Below are positions 44,824 through 54,383 of a stretch of DNA of 64,000 nt, piece after piece (position 1 is the stretch's first letter; the number at the start of each line of letters is the position of its first letter). Under the pieces are notes generated by a model, which was given only the letters and a program-made list of their open reading frames with translations, was not told the DNA's origin and searched no databases. This DNA comes from Novosphingobium arvoryzae. Its GTDB lineage: Bacteria > Pseudomonadota > Alphaproteobacteria > Sphingomonadales > Sphingomonadaceae. The position numbers and the translations under genes were made by a program. The stretch covers positions 207,962 to 271,961 of the forward strand of contig NZ_BMZD01000001.1 of NCBI RefSeq assembly GCF_014652615.1, read 5' to 3'.

Positions 44824-46290
44824 ATGACGCAATTCGATCTGGCCGTGATTGGCGGCGGCGTGAACGGCGCGGGGATTGCCCGCGACGCGGCAGGACGCGG
44901 GGCCAAGGTGCTGCTGCTGGAAGCAGGCGATCTGGCGCAGGGCACCTCCTCTGCCTCAACCAAGCTGATCCACGGCGGGCTGCGCTATCTAGAGCATTAC
45001 GAGTTCGGCCTGGTCCGCGAATCGCTGACCGAGCGCGAGGCGCTGTGGGCCATTGCCCCGCACATCATCCACCCGCTGCGCTTCGTCCTGCCGCACGTGA
45101 AGGGCCTGCGCCCGCGCTGGCTGCTGCGGCTGGGGTTGTTCCTCTATGACCACATCGGCGGGCGCAAGCGCCTGCCTGCCACCCGCAGCATCGACCTGAA
45201 ACGCCACCCGGCAGGCGCGCCGCTGAAGGCGGAATTCGGTCCGGCGTTCGAATACAGCGACGGCTGGGTCGACGATGCGCGGCTGGTCGTGCTGAACGCG
45301 CTCGACGCGGCAGAGCGCGGGGCCGAAGTGCGCACCCGCACCCCCGTCACTGCCGCGCGGCGTGATGGCGCTGGTTGGGTGATCGACACGCCTTCTGGCC
45401 AGTTCCACGCCGCCGCGCTGGTCAATGCCGCCGGGCCGTCAGTGCTGAAAGTCGACGGGCTGATCGGCACGACACCCGACTACGGGATGCGGCTGGTGCG
45501 CGGATCGCACATCGTGGTGCGCAAGGTGTTCGACCACCCCTACGCCTATTTCTTCCAGCTGGCGGACGGACGGATTTTCTTCGCGATTCCCTATGAGCGC
45601 GATTTCACCCTGATCGGCACGACTGACCGCGATCAGGAACCCGGTGCACCGATTTGCGCCAGCGACGAGGAGATCGCCTATCTCTGCGACGGGGCGAGCC
45701 GGTACTTCAACACCGCGATCACCCCGGCGGACGTGGTCTGGACCTATTCCGGAGTGCGCCCGCTGATCGATGATGGCTCTGGCCGCCCCGAAGCGGCGAC
45801 GCGCGGATACCGGCTGGACTTGTCCGATGCGGGCGAGGGGGCGCCGCTGCTCAGCGTCTATGGCGGCAAGATCACGACGTATCGCCATCTGGCGGAAGAG
45901 GCCGTGGATCTGCTGGCCCAGCGCCTGCCGGCCGCCGGTGGCAAGGGCTGGACCACGCGTGCGCCCTTGCCGGGTGGAGATTTCGCGATCGACGGGCTGC
46001 CTGCGCTGATGACCGATCTGGCCGAGCGCTACCCCTTCCTCGATCCCGCCAGCGTCGACCGCATTGCCCGCGCCTATGGCACGCGGGCCGAGCGCTGGCT
46101 GGCTGGCGCGGAGGGCTGGCAGGCGCTGGGCCGCGATTTCGGCGGCGGGCTGACCGGGGCGGAGGTCGATTACCTGCGCCAGACGGAATGGGCGGTCAGT
46201 GCGGAGGATATCCTGTGGCGGCGCACCAAGCTGGGCTTGCGGCTGGATGCCGCGCAGCAGGCCGCGCTGGCGGACTATCTGGGCGCCTGA
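44824..46290 (+). CDS. glpD: FAD-dependent glycerol-3-phosphate dehydrogenase
   Basis: 488 aa. N-terminal FAD-binding motif VIGGGVNGAGIARDAAGRG, then GTSSASTKLIHGGLRYLEHYEFGLVRESL, and the C-terminal domain typical of GlpD. Oxidises glycerol-3-phosphate to dihydroxyacetone phosphate and passes electrons to quinone at the inner membrane. Starts 10 bases after the MFS gene. No glpK or glpF is seen nearby. Confidence 0.94.
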   Translation: MTQFDLAVIGGGVNGAGIARDAAGRGAKVLLLEAGDLAQGTSSASTKLIHGGLRYLEHYEFGLVRESLTEREALWAIAPHIIHPLRFVLPHVKGLRPRWLLRLGLFLYDHIGGRKRLPATRSIDLKRHPAGAPLKAEFGPAFEYSDGWVDDARLVVLNALDAAERGAEVRTRTPVTAARRDGAGWVIDTPSGQFHAAALVNAAGPSVLKVDGLIGTTPDYGMRLVRGSHIVVRKVFDHPYAYFFQLADGRIFFAIPYERDFTLIGTTDRDQEPGAPICASDEEIAYLCDGASRYFNTAITPADVVWTYSGVRPLIDDGSGRPEAATRGYRLDLSDAGEGAPLLSVYGGKITTYRHLAEEAVDLLAQRLPAAGGKGWTTRAPLPGGDFAIDGLPALMTDLAERYPFLDPASVDRIARAYGTRAERWLAGAEGWQALGRDFGGGLTGAEVDYLRQTEWAVSAEDILWRRTKLGLRLDAAQQAALADYLGA

Positions 46291-46303
46291 TCTCGCGCGA
46301 AAC

Positions 46304-47824
46304 TCAGGCCCCCAGGGCCGCCCATGCCAGCCCGGCAAACTCGCATAGCAGCGGGCGGGTGTCGCGCGGGTCGATGATGTCCTCAATCCCGAACTTCTCG
46401 GCGGTGCGGAACGGGCTGCGCACCCGGTTCAGCCGTTCGCGAATCGCGTCGAGATGCGCGGCGGGGTCCGCTGCGGCCTCGATCTCGCTCTTGTAGGCGA
46501 CCTCGATCCCGCCTTCGATCGGCAGGCTGCCCCAGTCGCCCGAAGGCCAGGCAAAGCGGTACTGGAACGCCTCGGCATTGCTCATCGCGCTGCCTGCGAT
46601 GCCATAGGCGCGGCGCACGAGCACGCAGGCCAGCGGCACGCTCGCCCGGTAGATCGCGTTCATCGCGTTGACGCCATAGCGGATCGTGCCCGCACTTTCC
46701 GCGGCGGAGCCGATCATGAAGCCGGGGTTGTCGACCAGGTGGACCACCGGCAGGCGGAACTGGTCGGCCAGCTTGATGAACCGCTCCACCTTCTCGCTAG
46801 TGCGCGCTTCCCATGAACCGCCCAGGTAGCTGGGGTCGCTGGCGATCACGCAGACTGGCCAACCATCCAGCCGGGCAAAGGCGGTGATGGCGGCGCGCCC
46901 CCACATCCGGCCCATTTCGAACACGCTGCCTGCATCGCACACCGCTTCCAGCACGCGGCGCATCGAATAGACCTGCTTGGCCTCGCGCGGGACGATCGAC
47001 AGCAGCGCCTCGTCGCGGCGGTCCACCGGATCGATCGGCGCGGTGCGCGGGGCATGCTGGCCGACGTGGGCGGGCAGATAGGACAGGAAGCGGCGGGCAC
47101 GGGCAAAGGCCTCGTACTCGTCGGCCACTTCCTCATCGACCACGCCGTTGCGGGTGTGGATTGCGCTGCCGCCGAGCGATTCCTTGTCGCTGGCCTCGCC
47201 AATCGCCTCGACCACGGCGGGACCGGCGGCGAACAGCTGCGACAGGCCCTTGACCATGATTGAATAGTGGCTGGCGACGACTCGCGCCGCACCCAGCCCT
47301 GCCGTTGGCCCCAGCGCCAGCGCCACGACTGGCACGGTATCGAGGTTCTTCACGATCTCGCCCCAGCCGGGCGTGGCCGGAACATAGGTCGCGCCGATTT
47401 CTTCCAGCGTTTTCACCGATCCGCCCCCGCCGGTGCCGTCGATCATGCGAATCAGCGGGATCTTCAGCGCGTGGGCCATCTGTTCGCATTGCACGAACTT
47501 GCGGTGGATCGCCGCGTCCGCCGCTCCGCCGCGCACGGTGAAGTCATCGGCAGAGGCGACCACGGGCCGCCCTTCGATATTGGCACGGCCGAAAATCACG
47601 TTGCTGGGGGACAGGTCCAGCAGTTCACCGTCAGGGCCGTAATGGCCCTTGCCCGCAATCTTGCCGATTTCGCGGAACGACCCGGCATCGACCAGCCCGG
47701 CGATCCGCGCCCGGGCGTCCAGCTTGCCGCGCGCGTGCTGGCGGGCCACTTTCTCGGCACCGCCCATCTGCTCGGCCAGCGCTTCGCGGCGGCGCAGTTC
47801 CTCGATTTCGGGGGCCCAGCTCAT
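46304..47824 (-). CDS. Acyl-CoA carboxylase carboxyltransferase subunit
   Basis: 506 aa. Two crotonase-like carboxyltransferase halves: the N-terminal one has RGGAADAAIHRK and GTGGGGSVKTLEE, and the C-terminal one has DPSYLGGSWEARTSEKVERF and VDNPGFMIGSAAESAG. Transfers a carboxyl group from biotin to an acyl-CoA, as in propionyl- or methylcrotonyl-CoA carboxylases; the acyl substrate is not clear. The partner biotin carboxylase subunit is not in the window. Convergent with glpD, divergent from the cytochrome gene. Confidence 0.87.
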   Translation of the reverse strand: MSWAPEIEELRRREALAEQMGGAEKVARQHARGKLDARARIAGLVDAGSFREIGKIAGKGHYGPDGELLDLSPSNVIFGRANIEGRPVVASADDFTVRGGAADAAIHRKFVQCEQMAHALKIPLIRMIDGTGGGGSVKTLEEIGATYVPATPGWGEIVKNLDTVPVVALALGPTAGLGAARVVASHYSIMVKGLSQLFAAGPAVVEAIGEASDKESLGGSAIHTRNGVVDEEVADEYEAFARARRFLSYLPAHVGQHAPRTAPIDPVDRRDEALLSIVPREAKQVYSMRRVLEAVCDAGSVFEMGRMWGRAAITAFARLDGWPVCVIASDPSYLGGSWEARTSEKVERFIKLADQFRLPVVHLVDNPGFMIGSAAESAGTIRYGVNAMNAIYRASVPLACVLVRRAYGIAGSAMSNAEAFQYRFAWPSGDWGSLPIEGGIEVAYKSEIEAAADPAAHLDAIRERLNRVRSPFRTAEKFGIEDIIDPRDTRPLLCEFAGLAWAALGA

Positions 47825-47977
47825 GCGTCGATTATCCCCCCGCCCGTGTCAGATCGTGAAAACATGATCGCAATGGCTAGGCTGCAAACAGAGAGGCCGC
47901 AATGGCTCTTGCACTTGTCCGGCCTCGCCACTAGAGCGGCGCGCAATTGCAGGGCTTTTACCCACGGGGCATGTTCC

Positions 47978-48865
47978 ATGGCTGATCGTTTTAATACCAT
48001 CGCTGGCTGGACGCTGTTTTCCGGCGTCGTCGCACTCGGCCTCGCCAGCATCAGCGGCCACTATTTCAAGGCTGACAAGGAACACCGCCCGGAAAAGATG
48101 GGCTATGAGATTGAAGGCGTTGCGGCTGAAGGCGGTGAAAAGACCGTCGCGATCGAAGCGCTGCTGGCCACGGCCGATGCGGCCAAGGGTGAAGCCACGT
48201 TCAAGAAGTGCGTGGCCTGCCACACCATCAACCAGGGCGGCGCGAACGGCATTGGTCCGAATCTCTACGCCGTGTTCGGCGCGGCCGTTGGTGGCCACGT
48301 TGCCGGCTTTGCCTATTCCGATGCGCTGAAGGCCAAGGGCGGCAAGTGGGACTGGGCAACCATGAACGAATGGCTGACCAACCCCAAGAAGTTCGCCGAA
48401 GGCACCAAGATGAGCTTCGCCGGGATCAGCGATCCGGCTGAACGTGCCAATCTGATGGTCTACCTCAACGCGCAGGGTTCGAACCTGCCGCTGCCCGCCG
48501 TCCCCGCTGCTGCCGAAGGCGCGGAAGCGGGTGCGGAAGTGGCCGCTGCCGTGGTTGGCGATGCCGCCAAGGGCGAACAGGTCTTCAAGAAGTGCGTCGC
48601 CTGCCACACCGTCAACGCTGGCGGGGCCAACGGCATCGGTCCGAACCTGAACGGCGTGGCCGGTTCGAAGGTTGGCGCCCATGCCGCCGGCTTTGCCTAT
48701 TCCGACGCGCTGAAGGGCAAGGGCGGCGTGTGGGATGATGCCACGCTCGATGCCTGGCTGACCAACCCGCGCGCGTTTGCGGCTGGCAACAAGATGACCT
48801 TCGCCGGTCTCAGCAACCCGCAGGACCGGGCTGACGTCATCGCCTACATCAAGGCGGCGAAGTAA
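47978..48865 (+). CDS. Membrane-anchored two-domain c-type cytochrome
   Basis: 295 aa. Residues about 10-27 (GWTLFSGVVALGLASISG) form an uncleaved membrane anchor. Two cytochrome c domains follow, with CVACH at 78-82 and 206-210 and axial Met145 and Met273. The two domains are closely similar in protein and DNA, so they arose by duplication. CycM-type anchored cytochromes carry electrons from the bc1 complex to terminal oxidases; this may be a double version, joined by an Ala/Glu-rich linker. A bidirectional terminator follows. Confidence 0.9.
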   Translation: MADRFNTIAGWTLFSGVVALGLASISGHYFKADKEHRPEKMGYEIEGVAAEGGEKTVAIEALLATADAAKGEATFKKCVACHTINQGGANGIGPNLYAVFGAAVGGHVAGFAYSDALKAKGGKWDWATMNEWLTNPKKFAEGTKMSFAGISDPAERANLMVYLNAQGSNLPLPAVPAAAEGAEAGAEVAAAVVGDAAKGEQVFKKCVACHTVNAGGANGIGPNLNGVAGSKVGAHAAGFAYSDALKGKGGVWDDATLDAWLTNPRAFAAGNKMTFAGLSNPQDRADVIAYIKAAK

Positions 48866-48889
48866 GCGCACCGAACCGACCGGTTCAGG

Positions 48890-48923
48890 AAAAGGGGCAG
48901 GGCCGCAAGGCTCTGCCCCTTTT
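48890..48923 (+). terminator. Bidirectional-type terminator after the cytochrome gene
   Basis: Arms AAAAGGGGCAGGGCC and GGCTCTGCCCCTTTT pair around a GCAA loop with one T-G mismatch position; runs of A and T on both sides fit termination from either strand. Confidence 0.8.
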
Positions 48924-49001
48924 GCCATGCGTGCGCGGCGCTTGATGCCAAAGCGCAGTTGAGGCACCTTTCCGCCAGCATGGGCAAAGGAGGGGTGTGC
49001 C

Positions 49002-49784
49002 ATGGCGTCGGCAAATCAGGCGCAGATCGCGCCGGTCACGGTGGCAAGGAATCTGGGCTGGGCGGAGCTGCGCGCCGCGCTGGCAGCGGGCTGGGGGGAT
49101 TTCCGGGCCTGTCCGGGGTATGGCCTGTTCTTCGCCGGCGTCTATGTCGCGGCGGGGCTGTTCCTTTATTTCGCGCTGTTCAATCGGGGTGAGGTCGCCT
49201 GGCTGGTCCCGGCGGCGGCGGGTTTTCCGCTGCTGGCCCCGTTCATCGCGGTCGGTCTTTACGAAGTCAGCCGCCGCCGCGAGGCGGGCCTGCCGATGAC
49301 CTGGGGCGCGGTGCTCGGCGCGCTGCGCGGGCGCGGCGGGGATGACCAGATCGTCAGCATGGGGGCGATCGTGTTCGTCGCCTTCGGGTTCTGGCTGATG
49401 ATCGCGCACGGCATCTTCGCGGTATTCCTGGCCGAATCGGGGATCGGCACCGAATCGCTGGCGCTGTTCGGCACGCGCGCTGGCATGATGATGCTGGTGG
49501 TCGGCGGCGCGGTCGGAGCGGTGCTGGCCTGGGCGTTCTATGCGGTCACGGTGGTCAGCCTGCCGATGCTGGTCCACCGTGAGGTCGATTTCATGACCGC
49601 GATCATCGTCAGCCTGGCGGTCGTGCGCTCCAATTCGCTGACGATGCTGGTCTGGGCCGGGGTGATCGCCGTCACGTTGTTCGCGGCGATGCTGCCGGCG
49701 TTCCTGGGCTTGCTGGTGGCCCTGCCGGTGCTGGGCCACGCGACCTGGCACCTCTATCGCCGCGCGGTGTGCGATCCGGCTTAG
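49002..49784 (+). CDS. DUF2189-family membrane protein
   Basis: 260 aa with six hydrophobic segments (YGLFFAGVYVAAGLFLYFAL, AAAGFPLLAPFIAVGLYE, AIVFVAFGFWLMIAHGIFAV, and others). The pattern SRRREAGLPMTW after the second helix and LVHREVDFMTAIIVSLAVVRSN is characteristic of the family. Function unknown. AAGGAGG is 9 bases upstream of the ATG. Its stop overlaps the rlmE stop on the other strand by 4 bases. Confidence 0.88.
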   Translation: MASANQAQIAPVTVARNLGWAELRAALAAGWGDFRACPGYGLFFAGVYVAAGLFLYFALFNRGEVAWLVPAAAGFPLLAPFIAVGLYEVSRRREAGLPMTWGAVLGALRGRGGDDQIVSMGAIVFVAFGFWLMIAHGIFAVFLAESGIGTESLALFGTRAGMMMLVVGGAVGAVLAWAFYAVTVVSLPMLVHREVDFMTAIIVSLAVVRSNSLTMLVWAGVIAVTLFAAMLPAFLGLLVALPVLGHATWHLYRRAVCDPA

Positions 49785-50467
49785 GCCGCGTCCTCACCGC
49801 GCTCAGCCTGCCCCTTGAAACCCTGGGCGATCACGTACCATTCGGACGAATCCTTGCGGCTGGCAGGGGGCTTGGCGTGCTTCACGGTGGTGAAGTGGCG
49901 CTTCAGCAGCCCGAGCAGGTCGGTATCGGTCCCGCCCGCCAGTACTTTCGCCACGAATGCGCCGCCGGGGGCCAGGTTCTGGATCGCGAAGTCGGCCGCC
50001 GTCTCCACGAGGCCCATCGTCCGCAAGTGGTCGGTCTGCTTGTGGCCCACGGTGTTGGCAGCCATGTCGGAAATGACGAGGTCCGGCGCGCCGTCCAGCG
50101 CCCCCATCAGCGCGGCGGGGGCTTCATCGGCCATGAAGTCCATCTGGAAGATTGTCACGCCGTCGATCGGATCGGTTTCCAGCAGGTCGATGCCGACCAC
50201 GGCGGCGCGCGGGTTCAGTTTGCGCACCACCTGGCTCCACCCGCCCGGAGCGATGCCCAGGTCGACCACGCGATTCGCCCCCCGGATCAGGCCGAATTTT
50301 TCGTCCAGCTCGATCAGTTTGAACGCGGCGCGGCTGCGCCATCCGGCATCGCGCGCGGCCTTCACGTAAGGATCGTTGAGCTGGCGCGTCAGCCAGCGGG
50401 TCGAACTGGCGGTCCGCCCCTTTGCCTTTTTCAGCCGTTTCTCGACCGGGCCGCCGGATCTGCTCAT
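49781..50467 (-). CDS. rlmE: 23S rRNA 2'-O-ribose methyltransferase (FtsJ/RrmJ)
   Basis: 228 aa. SAM fold with RSRAAFKLIELDEKF (catalytic Lys), VVDLGIAPGGWSQV, LVISDMAANTVGH and FVAKVLAGG (second Lys). Methylates U2552 of 23S rRNA during 50S assembly. The ATG overlaps the upstream Ppx/GppA stop by 4 bases; this ppx-rlmE pairing is common in alphaproteobacteria. Confidence 0.94.
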   Translation of the reverse strand: MSRSGGPVEKRLKKAKGRTASSTRWLTRQLNDPYVKAARDAGWRSRAAFKLIELDEKFGLIRGANRVVDLGIAPGGWSQVVRKLNPRAAVVGIDLLETDPIDGVTIFQMDFMADEAPAALMGALDGAPDLVISDMAANTVGHKQTDHLRTMGLVETAADFAIQNLAPGGAFVAKVLAGGTDTDLLGLLKRHFTTVKHAKPPASRKDSSEWYVIAQGFKGQAERGEDAA

Positions 50468-51708
50468 TTCGCACCTTCACGCTTGATCCGGCGCAGCGCC
50501 GCACGGGTTCGTTCGCCTGCGCCTTCGGCCGACATCAGCGAGCGCAGGATGCCCTCGCGGATGCCGCGATCGGCGACGCCCAGCCGGTCGGCGGGCCACA
50601 AATCGAGGATGGTTTCCAGAATGGCGCAGCCCGCAACCACCAGGTCGCTGCGTTCGCGCCCGATACACGGCAGCGCGCGGCGCTGGTCCGGCGTCATGTC
50701 GGCCAGGCTGGAACTGATCCCGCGCATCGATTCGGCCGGCACGATCAACCCGTCGACCGCGCGGCGATCATATTGCGGCAGGTCGAGGTGCAGGCTCGCC
50801 AGCGTCGTCACCGTGCCGCTGGTTCCCAGCAGGCGCAGCGGCAGCCCCGCCGGTTCGTCGCGCAGGGCGGCCGCGATCCGCTCGGCAAAGGGGGCCAGGC
50901 TATCGCGCACCAGCTGGCGCATCCGGGCATAGCGCGCGGCGCGCCCGGTGGCCGTATCGGGTTCTTCGCCGCAGGTCTCGGTCAGCGAAACGACGCCCCA
51001 GGGCACGCTTTGCCAGTCGCGAATCCGCGGCACCTGGCCGTTCATGCTTTCCACCAGCACCAGCTCGGTCGATCCCCCGCCGATGTCGAAGATCATCGCC
51101 GGGCCATCGCCGGCTTCCAGCAGCAGGTGGCAACCCAGCACTGCCAGCCGCGCTTCCTCCTTGGCACTGATGATATCGAGCCGGATTCCGGTCCGTTCAT
51201 AGACCCGTTCGATGAAGGCCGGGCCGTTCTCGGCACGGCGGCACGCCTCCGTCGCCACCGAGCGGGCGAGGTGGACCCCGCGCCGGCGCAGCTTGTCGGC
51301 GCAGATTTGCAGTGCACCCAGCGCCCGATCCATCGCCGCATCGCTCAGCCGCCCGGTCTGGGCCAGCCCCTCGCCCAGCCGCACCACGCGGCTGAAGGCG
51401 TCGATCACGACGAAGTGTTCACCCGCCGGGCGGGCGATCAGCAACCGGCAATTGTTGGTGCCAAGGTCGATCGCGGCAAAGGCCTGTCGGCCGTGCGGTG
51501 CGGGGCGCCCGCCGGGCGGTCCGCTCGCGGGTTCGCCCGCCGGTGATTGACCCGAACGGGGGGCGAATCGATCTGTCTGGCCGTCCGGCCTGCGTGCACG
51601 GGAAGCGGAAGGGGGCTTGGACGGCGATTGCTCGCGCCGGCCCTGCCTTGCCCCGTCCGGCTTCGAATCCTGTAATTCACACACTGCCGGCGGAAACTTG
51701 TCCGCCAT
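50464..51708 (-). CDS. Ppx/GppA-family phosphatase, short form
   Basis: 414 aa from the ATG at 51708 (MADKFPPAVCELQD); the ORF extension to 51765 has no ribosome site. The first 80 residues are a basic, Pro/Ser-rich, probably disordered region. Then the ASKHA domain: AAIDLGTNNCRLLIA, IFDIGGGSTELVLVES, LLGTSGTVTTLASLHL. No C-terminal HD-like domain, unlike the paralogue at 24688-26166. Likely acts on polyphosphate or (p)ppGpp. Overlaps rlmE by 4 bases. Confidence 0.87.
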   Translation of the reverse strand: MADKFPPAVCELQDSKPDGARQGRREQSPSKPPSASRARRPDGQTDRFAPRSGQSPAGEPASGPPGGRPAPHGRQAFAAIDLGTNNCRLLIARPAGEHFVVIDAFSRVVRLGEGLAQTGRLSDAAMDRALGALQICADKLRRRGVHLARSVATEACRRAENGPAFIERVYERTGIRLDIISAKEEARLAVLGCHLLLEAGDGPAMIFDIGGGSTELVLVESMNGQVPRIRDWQSVPWGVVSLTETCGEEPDTATGRAARYARMRQLVRDSLAPFAERIAAALRDEPAGLPLRLLGTSGTVTTLASLHLDLPQYDRRAVDGLIVPAESMRGISSSLADMTPDQRRALPCIGRERSDLVVAGCAILETILDLWPADRLGVADRGIREGILRSLMSAEGAGERTRAALRRIKREGAK

Positions 51709-51843
51709 ACTTTGCCTGCGTCTCTTATCGTTTTCCCGCCGATCGCGGCGAGTACCTGAGATCATGCGTAGAGCGAGTTGCCATCCGGGGCAAGAGCAGT
51801 GGCTTGACGCGGGCGCGAACCCGCCCTAGAGGCCACCGCCTGT

Positions 51844-51917
51844 TGCCCCGTCGTCTAATGGCAAGACTACGGATTCTGATTCCGTCTATCGAGGTTCGAA
51901 TCCTCGCGGGGCATCCA
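51844..51917 (+). tRNA. tRNA-Gln (anticodon CTG)
   Basis: 74 bases with encoded CCA. Acceptor TGCCCCG pairs with CGGGGCA; the anticodon stem ACGGA/TCCGT closes a TTCTGAT loop with CTG in the anticodon position; the T arm is CGAGGTTCGAATCCTCG. Confidence 0.97.
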
Positions 51918-52055
51918 CTTCCCTCAGCTTTGAAGCCATCCCCGATCCGGCATCGGGCTTTCCCCTATGGCCTGTGCGCGGGCGGGTTAACCGACTTGCG
52001 TTAAGTCCGGATCTGCCCGGAAACGCTGTCCGGGCGGCGTTCCAGGGACAGGTGC

Positions 52056-52709
52056 ATGGCCGCAAGCGGCGAATCGACACGAGCGGATGCGGCAACGCCC
52101 GAACAGCGGGCGGCGCAGCGCTATACCCTGCTGTTGCGCGCGGCCAAGCTGATCGCTGCGGATCGCGAATACTTGTGCATCCTGCGCGACGTTTCCGCCA
52201 CCGGCCTGAAAGTGCGATTGTTCCATCCGCTGCCCGATTCGGCGGACTGGCAGCTGGAACTGGGTCAGGGTGAGCAGTTCGCGCTCGATCCGGTGTGGCA
52301 GGCCGATGGCCATGCCGGGTTCCGGTTTCGGGACGCGCCGGTCGATCCCCATCGCCTGGTGGACGAAGAAGCCGGGCCATTTCCCCGGCGCCACATCCGT
52401 CTGCATCTGGAATTGCCGGTCATGGTGTGGGCCGATGGAGCGGCCCAGGCGGTAACGCTGTGTGATCTGTCGCAACTGGGCGCGCTGGTTCGTGCCGACC
52501 CGCCACTGGCATTACGCCAGCCGGTGCGGATCGAATCGCCGGACTTTCCCCTGCGCCATGCCCGCGTGCGCTGGCGGCGCGGCGTTAACCATGGACTGGT
52601 GTTCCAGGAAGCATTCCGGCTGGATGAGCTGGCGTTGCTGGTGGCAGGGTTGCAGGGCGCCCCCGGAATGAGCGGGATCGACCGATCCCGTCCCCGCGTT
52701 AACCAGTGA
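52056..52709 (+). CDS. Protein with two PilZ (c-di-GMP binding) domains
   Basis: 217 aa. Each half has both PilZ motifs: RAAQR (18-22) with DVSATG (45-50), and RRHIR (111-115) with DLSQLG (137-142). Both can therefore be expected to bind cyclic di-GMP. There is no enzymatic or output domain, so it may act as an adaptor on another protein. Preceded by tRNA-Gln and followed 48 bases later by the glycan-type cluster, which might be its target; that is inference from position. Confidence 0.85.
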   Translation: MAASGESTRADAATPEQRAAQRYTLLLRAAKLIAADREYLCILRDVSATGLKVRLFHPLPDSADWQLELGQGEQFALDPVWQADGHAGFRFRDAPVDPHRLVDEEAGPFPRRHIRLHLELPVMVWADGAAQAVTLCDLSQLGALVRADPPLALRQPVRIESPDFPLRHARVRWRRGVNHGLVFQEAFRLDELALLVAGLQGAPGMSGIDRSRPRVNQ

Positions 52710-52757
52710 TTAGGCATTTTCCTTCACTCCTGCCTCAAGCTTTCAAGCGGGGGCAGA

Positions 52758-54368
52758 ATGTCAATTGCAGGACTTCCCGGTGCGCATGGTGCGGCGCCGA
52801 ATCATGAAAAGACCGTCGATGTCGCGATCATCGGGGCTGGCCCGGCAGGCCTGACCGCCGGATACCTGCTGACCAAGGCGGGGCTTTCGGTGGCGATCAT
52901 CGAAAAGGACGCACACTACGTTGGCGGGATCAGCCGCACGGTGGAGCACGAGGGGTATCGCTTCGACATCGGCGGACACCGGTTCTTTTCGAAGAGCCAA
53001 CAGGTGGTCGATCTGTGGAACGAGATCCTGCCGGATGATTTCATCCAGCGCCCCCGGATGAGCCGGATCTATTACGAGGGCAAATTCTACAGCTATCCGC
53101 TGCGCGCGTTCGAAGCGCTGTGGAACCTGGGGATCGTGCGCAGCACGCTGTGCATGATCAGCTTTGCCAAGGCCAAGGCATTCCCAAACAAGCAGGTCAA
53201 AAGCTTCGAGGACTGGACCGTCAACCAGTTCGGCCAGAAGCTCTATTCGATCTTCTTCAAGACCTACACCGAGAAGGTCTGGGGCATGCCCTGCGACGAG
53301 ATGAGCGCCGATTGGGCCGCGCAGCGGATCAAGGGGCTGTCGCTGTGGGGTGCGGTGGTCGACGGGCTGAAGCGCAGTCTGGGCCTGAACAAGGCACCCA
53401 ACGACGGGATGCAGACCAAGACGCTGCTGGAAACCTTCCGCTATCCGCGCCTCGGCCCCGGCATGATGTGGGATGCCGCGCGCGACAAGATCGTGGCCAG
53501 CGGCAAGGGCGAAGTGCTGATAGGCCATGCCTTGAAGCAGCTGGCCAGCGACGGGCAGGGCGGCTGGCGCATGACCGCCACGGGCGAACACGGCGAAACC
53601 GTGGTGCGCGCGCGCCATGCGATCAGTTCCGCGCCGATGCGCGAACTCGCCGCGCGGCTCCACCCGCTGCCGCAGACCAGCCTGAACGCCAAGCAGCTGC
53701 GTTACCGCGACTTCCTGACCGTCGCGCTGAAGATCAGATCGGATGACTTGTTCCCCGACAACTGGATTTACATCCACGACAGCAAGGTAAAGGTTGGCCG
53801 CATCCAGAACTTCCGGTCGTGGTCGCCGGAAATGGTGCCGGACGAAAGCGTTGCCTGCGTGGGGCTGGAATACTTCTGCTTCGAAGGCGACGGGCTGTGG
53901 TCGATGGCGGACGACGATCTGGTCGAGCTGGCGACGCGCGAGCTTGCCACGCTGGGGCTGGTTTCGGCCGAACAGGTGATCGGCGGGGCCGTGGTCCGGC
54001 AGGAAAAGGCCTATCCGGTCTATGACGAGGACTATGCCGCGCACGTCGATGCCATGCGCCGCGAGCTGGAAGGCGCCCACCCCACCCTGCACATGGTCGG
54101 GCGCAACGGGATGCACCGCTACAACAATCAGGATCACGCGATGATGACCGCGATGCTGACGGTCGAGAACATCATCGCCGGGCAGCGCGTCTATGACGTG
54201 TGGTGCGTGAACGAGGATGCCGAGTATCACGAAGCCGGCGACGAAGGCGAACAGGCGGCCCTGCCGACCGCGCGTCGCGAAGTGAGCGAGGACCAGGCCG
54301 CCGCGCTGGCATCGGTCCGCGAGGTGCCCGAACGCATCGCCGCGCCCAAGCAGCGCGACGCCGCATAA
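52758..54368 (+). CDS. FAD/NAD(P)-dependent oxidoreductase, UDP-galactopyranose mutase-like
   Basis: 536 aa. N-terminal dinucleotide fold [21 protein letters not shown] and then [22 protein letters not shown], the pattern of the Glf/amine-oxidase group. It is longer than a typical UDP-galactopyranose mutase and the UDP-binding signature is not evident, so a sugar-nucleotide, polyisoprenoid or other redox substrate is open. The C-terminal 40 residues are charged and likely disordered. First gene of a three-gene surface cluster. Confidence 0.8.
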   Translation: MSIAGLPGAHGAAPNHEKTVDVAIIGAGPAGLTAGYLLTKAGLSVAIIEKDAHYVGGISRTVEHEGYRFDIGGHRFFSKSQQVVDLWNEILPDDFIQRPRMSRIYYEGKFYSYPLRAFEALWNLGIVRSTLCMISFAKAKAFPNKQVKSFEDWTVNQFGQKLYSIFFKTYTEKVWGMPCDEMSADWAAQRIKGLSLWGAVVDGLKRSLGLNKAPNDGMQTKTLLETFRYPRLGPGMMWDAARDKIVASGKGEVLIGHALKQLASDGQGGWRMTATGEHGETVVRARHAISSAPMRELAARLHPLPQTSLNAKQLRYRDFLTVALKIRSDDLFPDNWIYIHDSKVKVGRIQNFRSWSPEMVPDESVACVGLEYFCFEGDGLWSMADDDLVELATRELATLGLVSAEQVIGGAVVRQEKAYPVYDEDYAAHVDAMRRELEGAHPTLHMVGRNGMHRYNNQDHAMMTAMLTVENIIAGQRVYDVWCVNEDAEYHEAGDEGEQAALPTARREVSEDQAAALASVREVPERIAAPKQRDAA

Positions 54369-54383
54369 GGAAACGGGCTGGCC

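Noticed and set aside
52699..52713. CtrA-like site TTAA-N7-TTAG before the flavoprotein gene
   Set aside because: One mismatch in the second half and overlap with the PilZ gene stop; a single near match is expected by chance.
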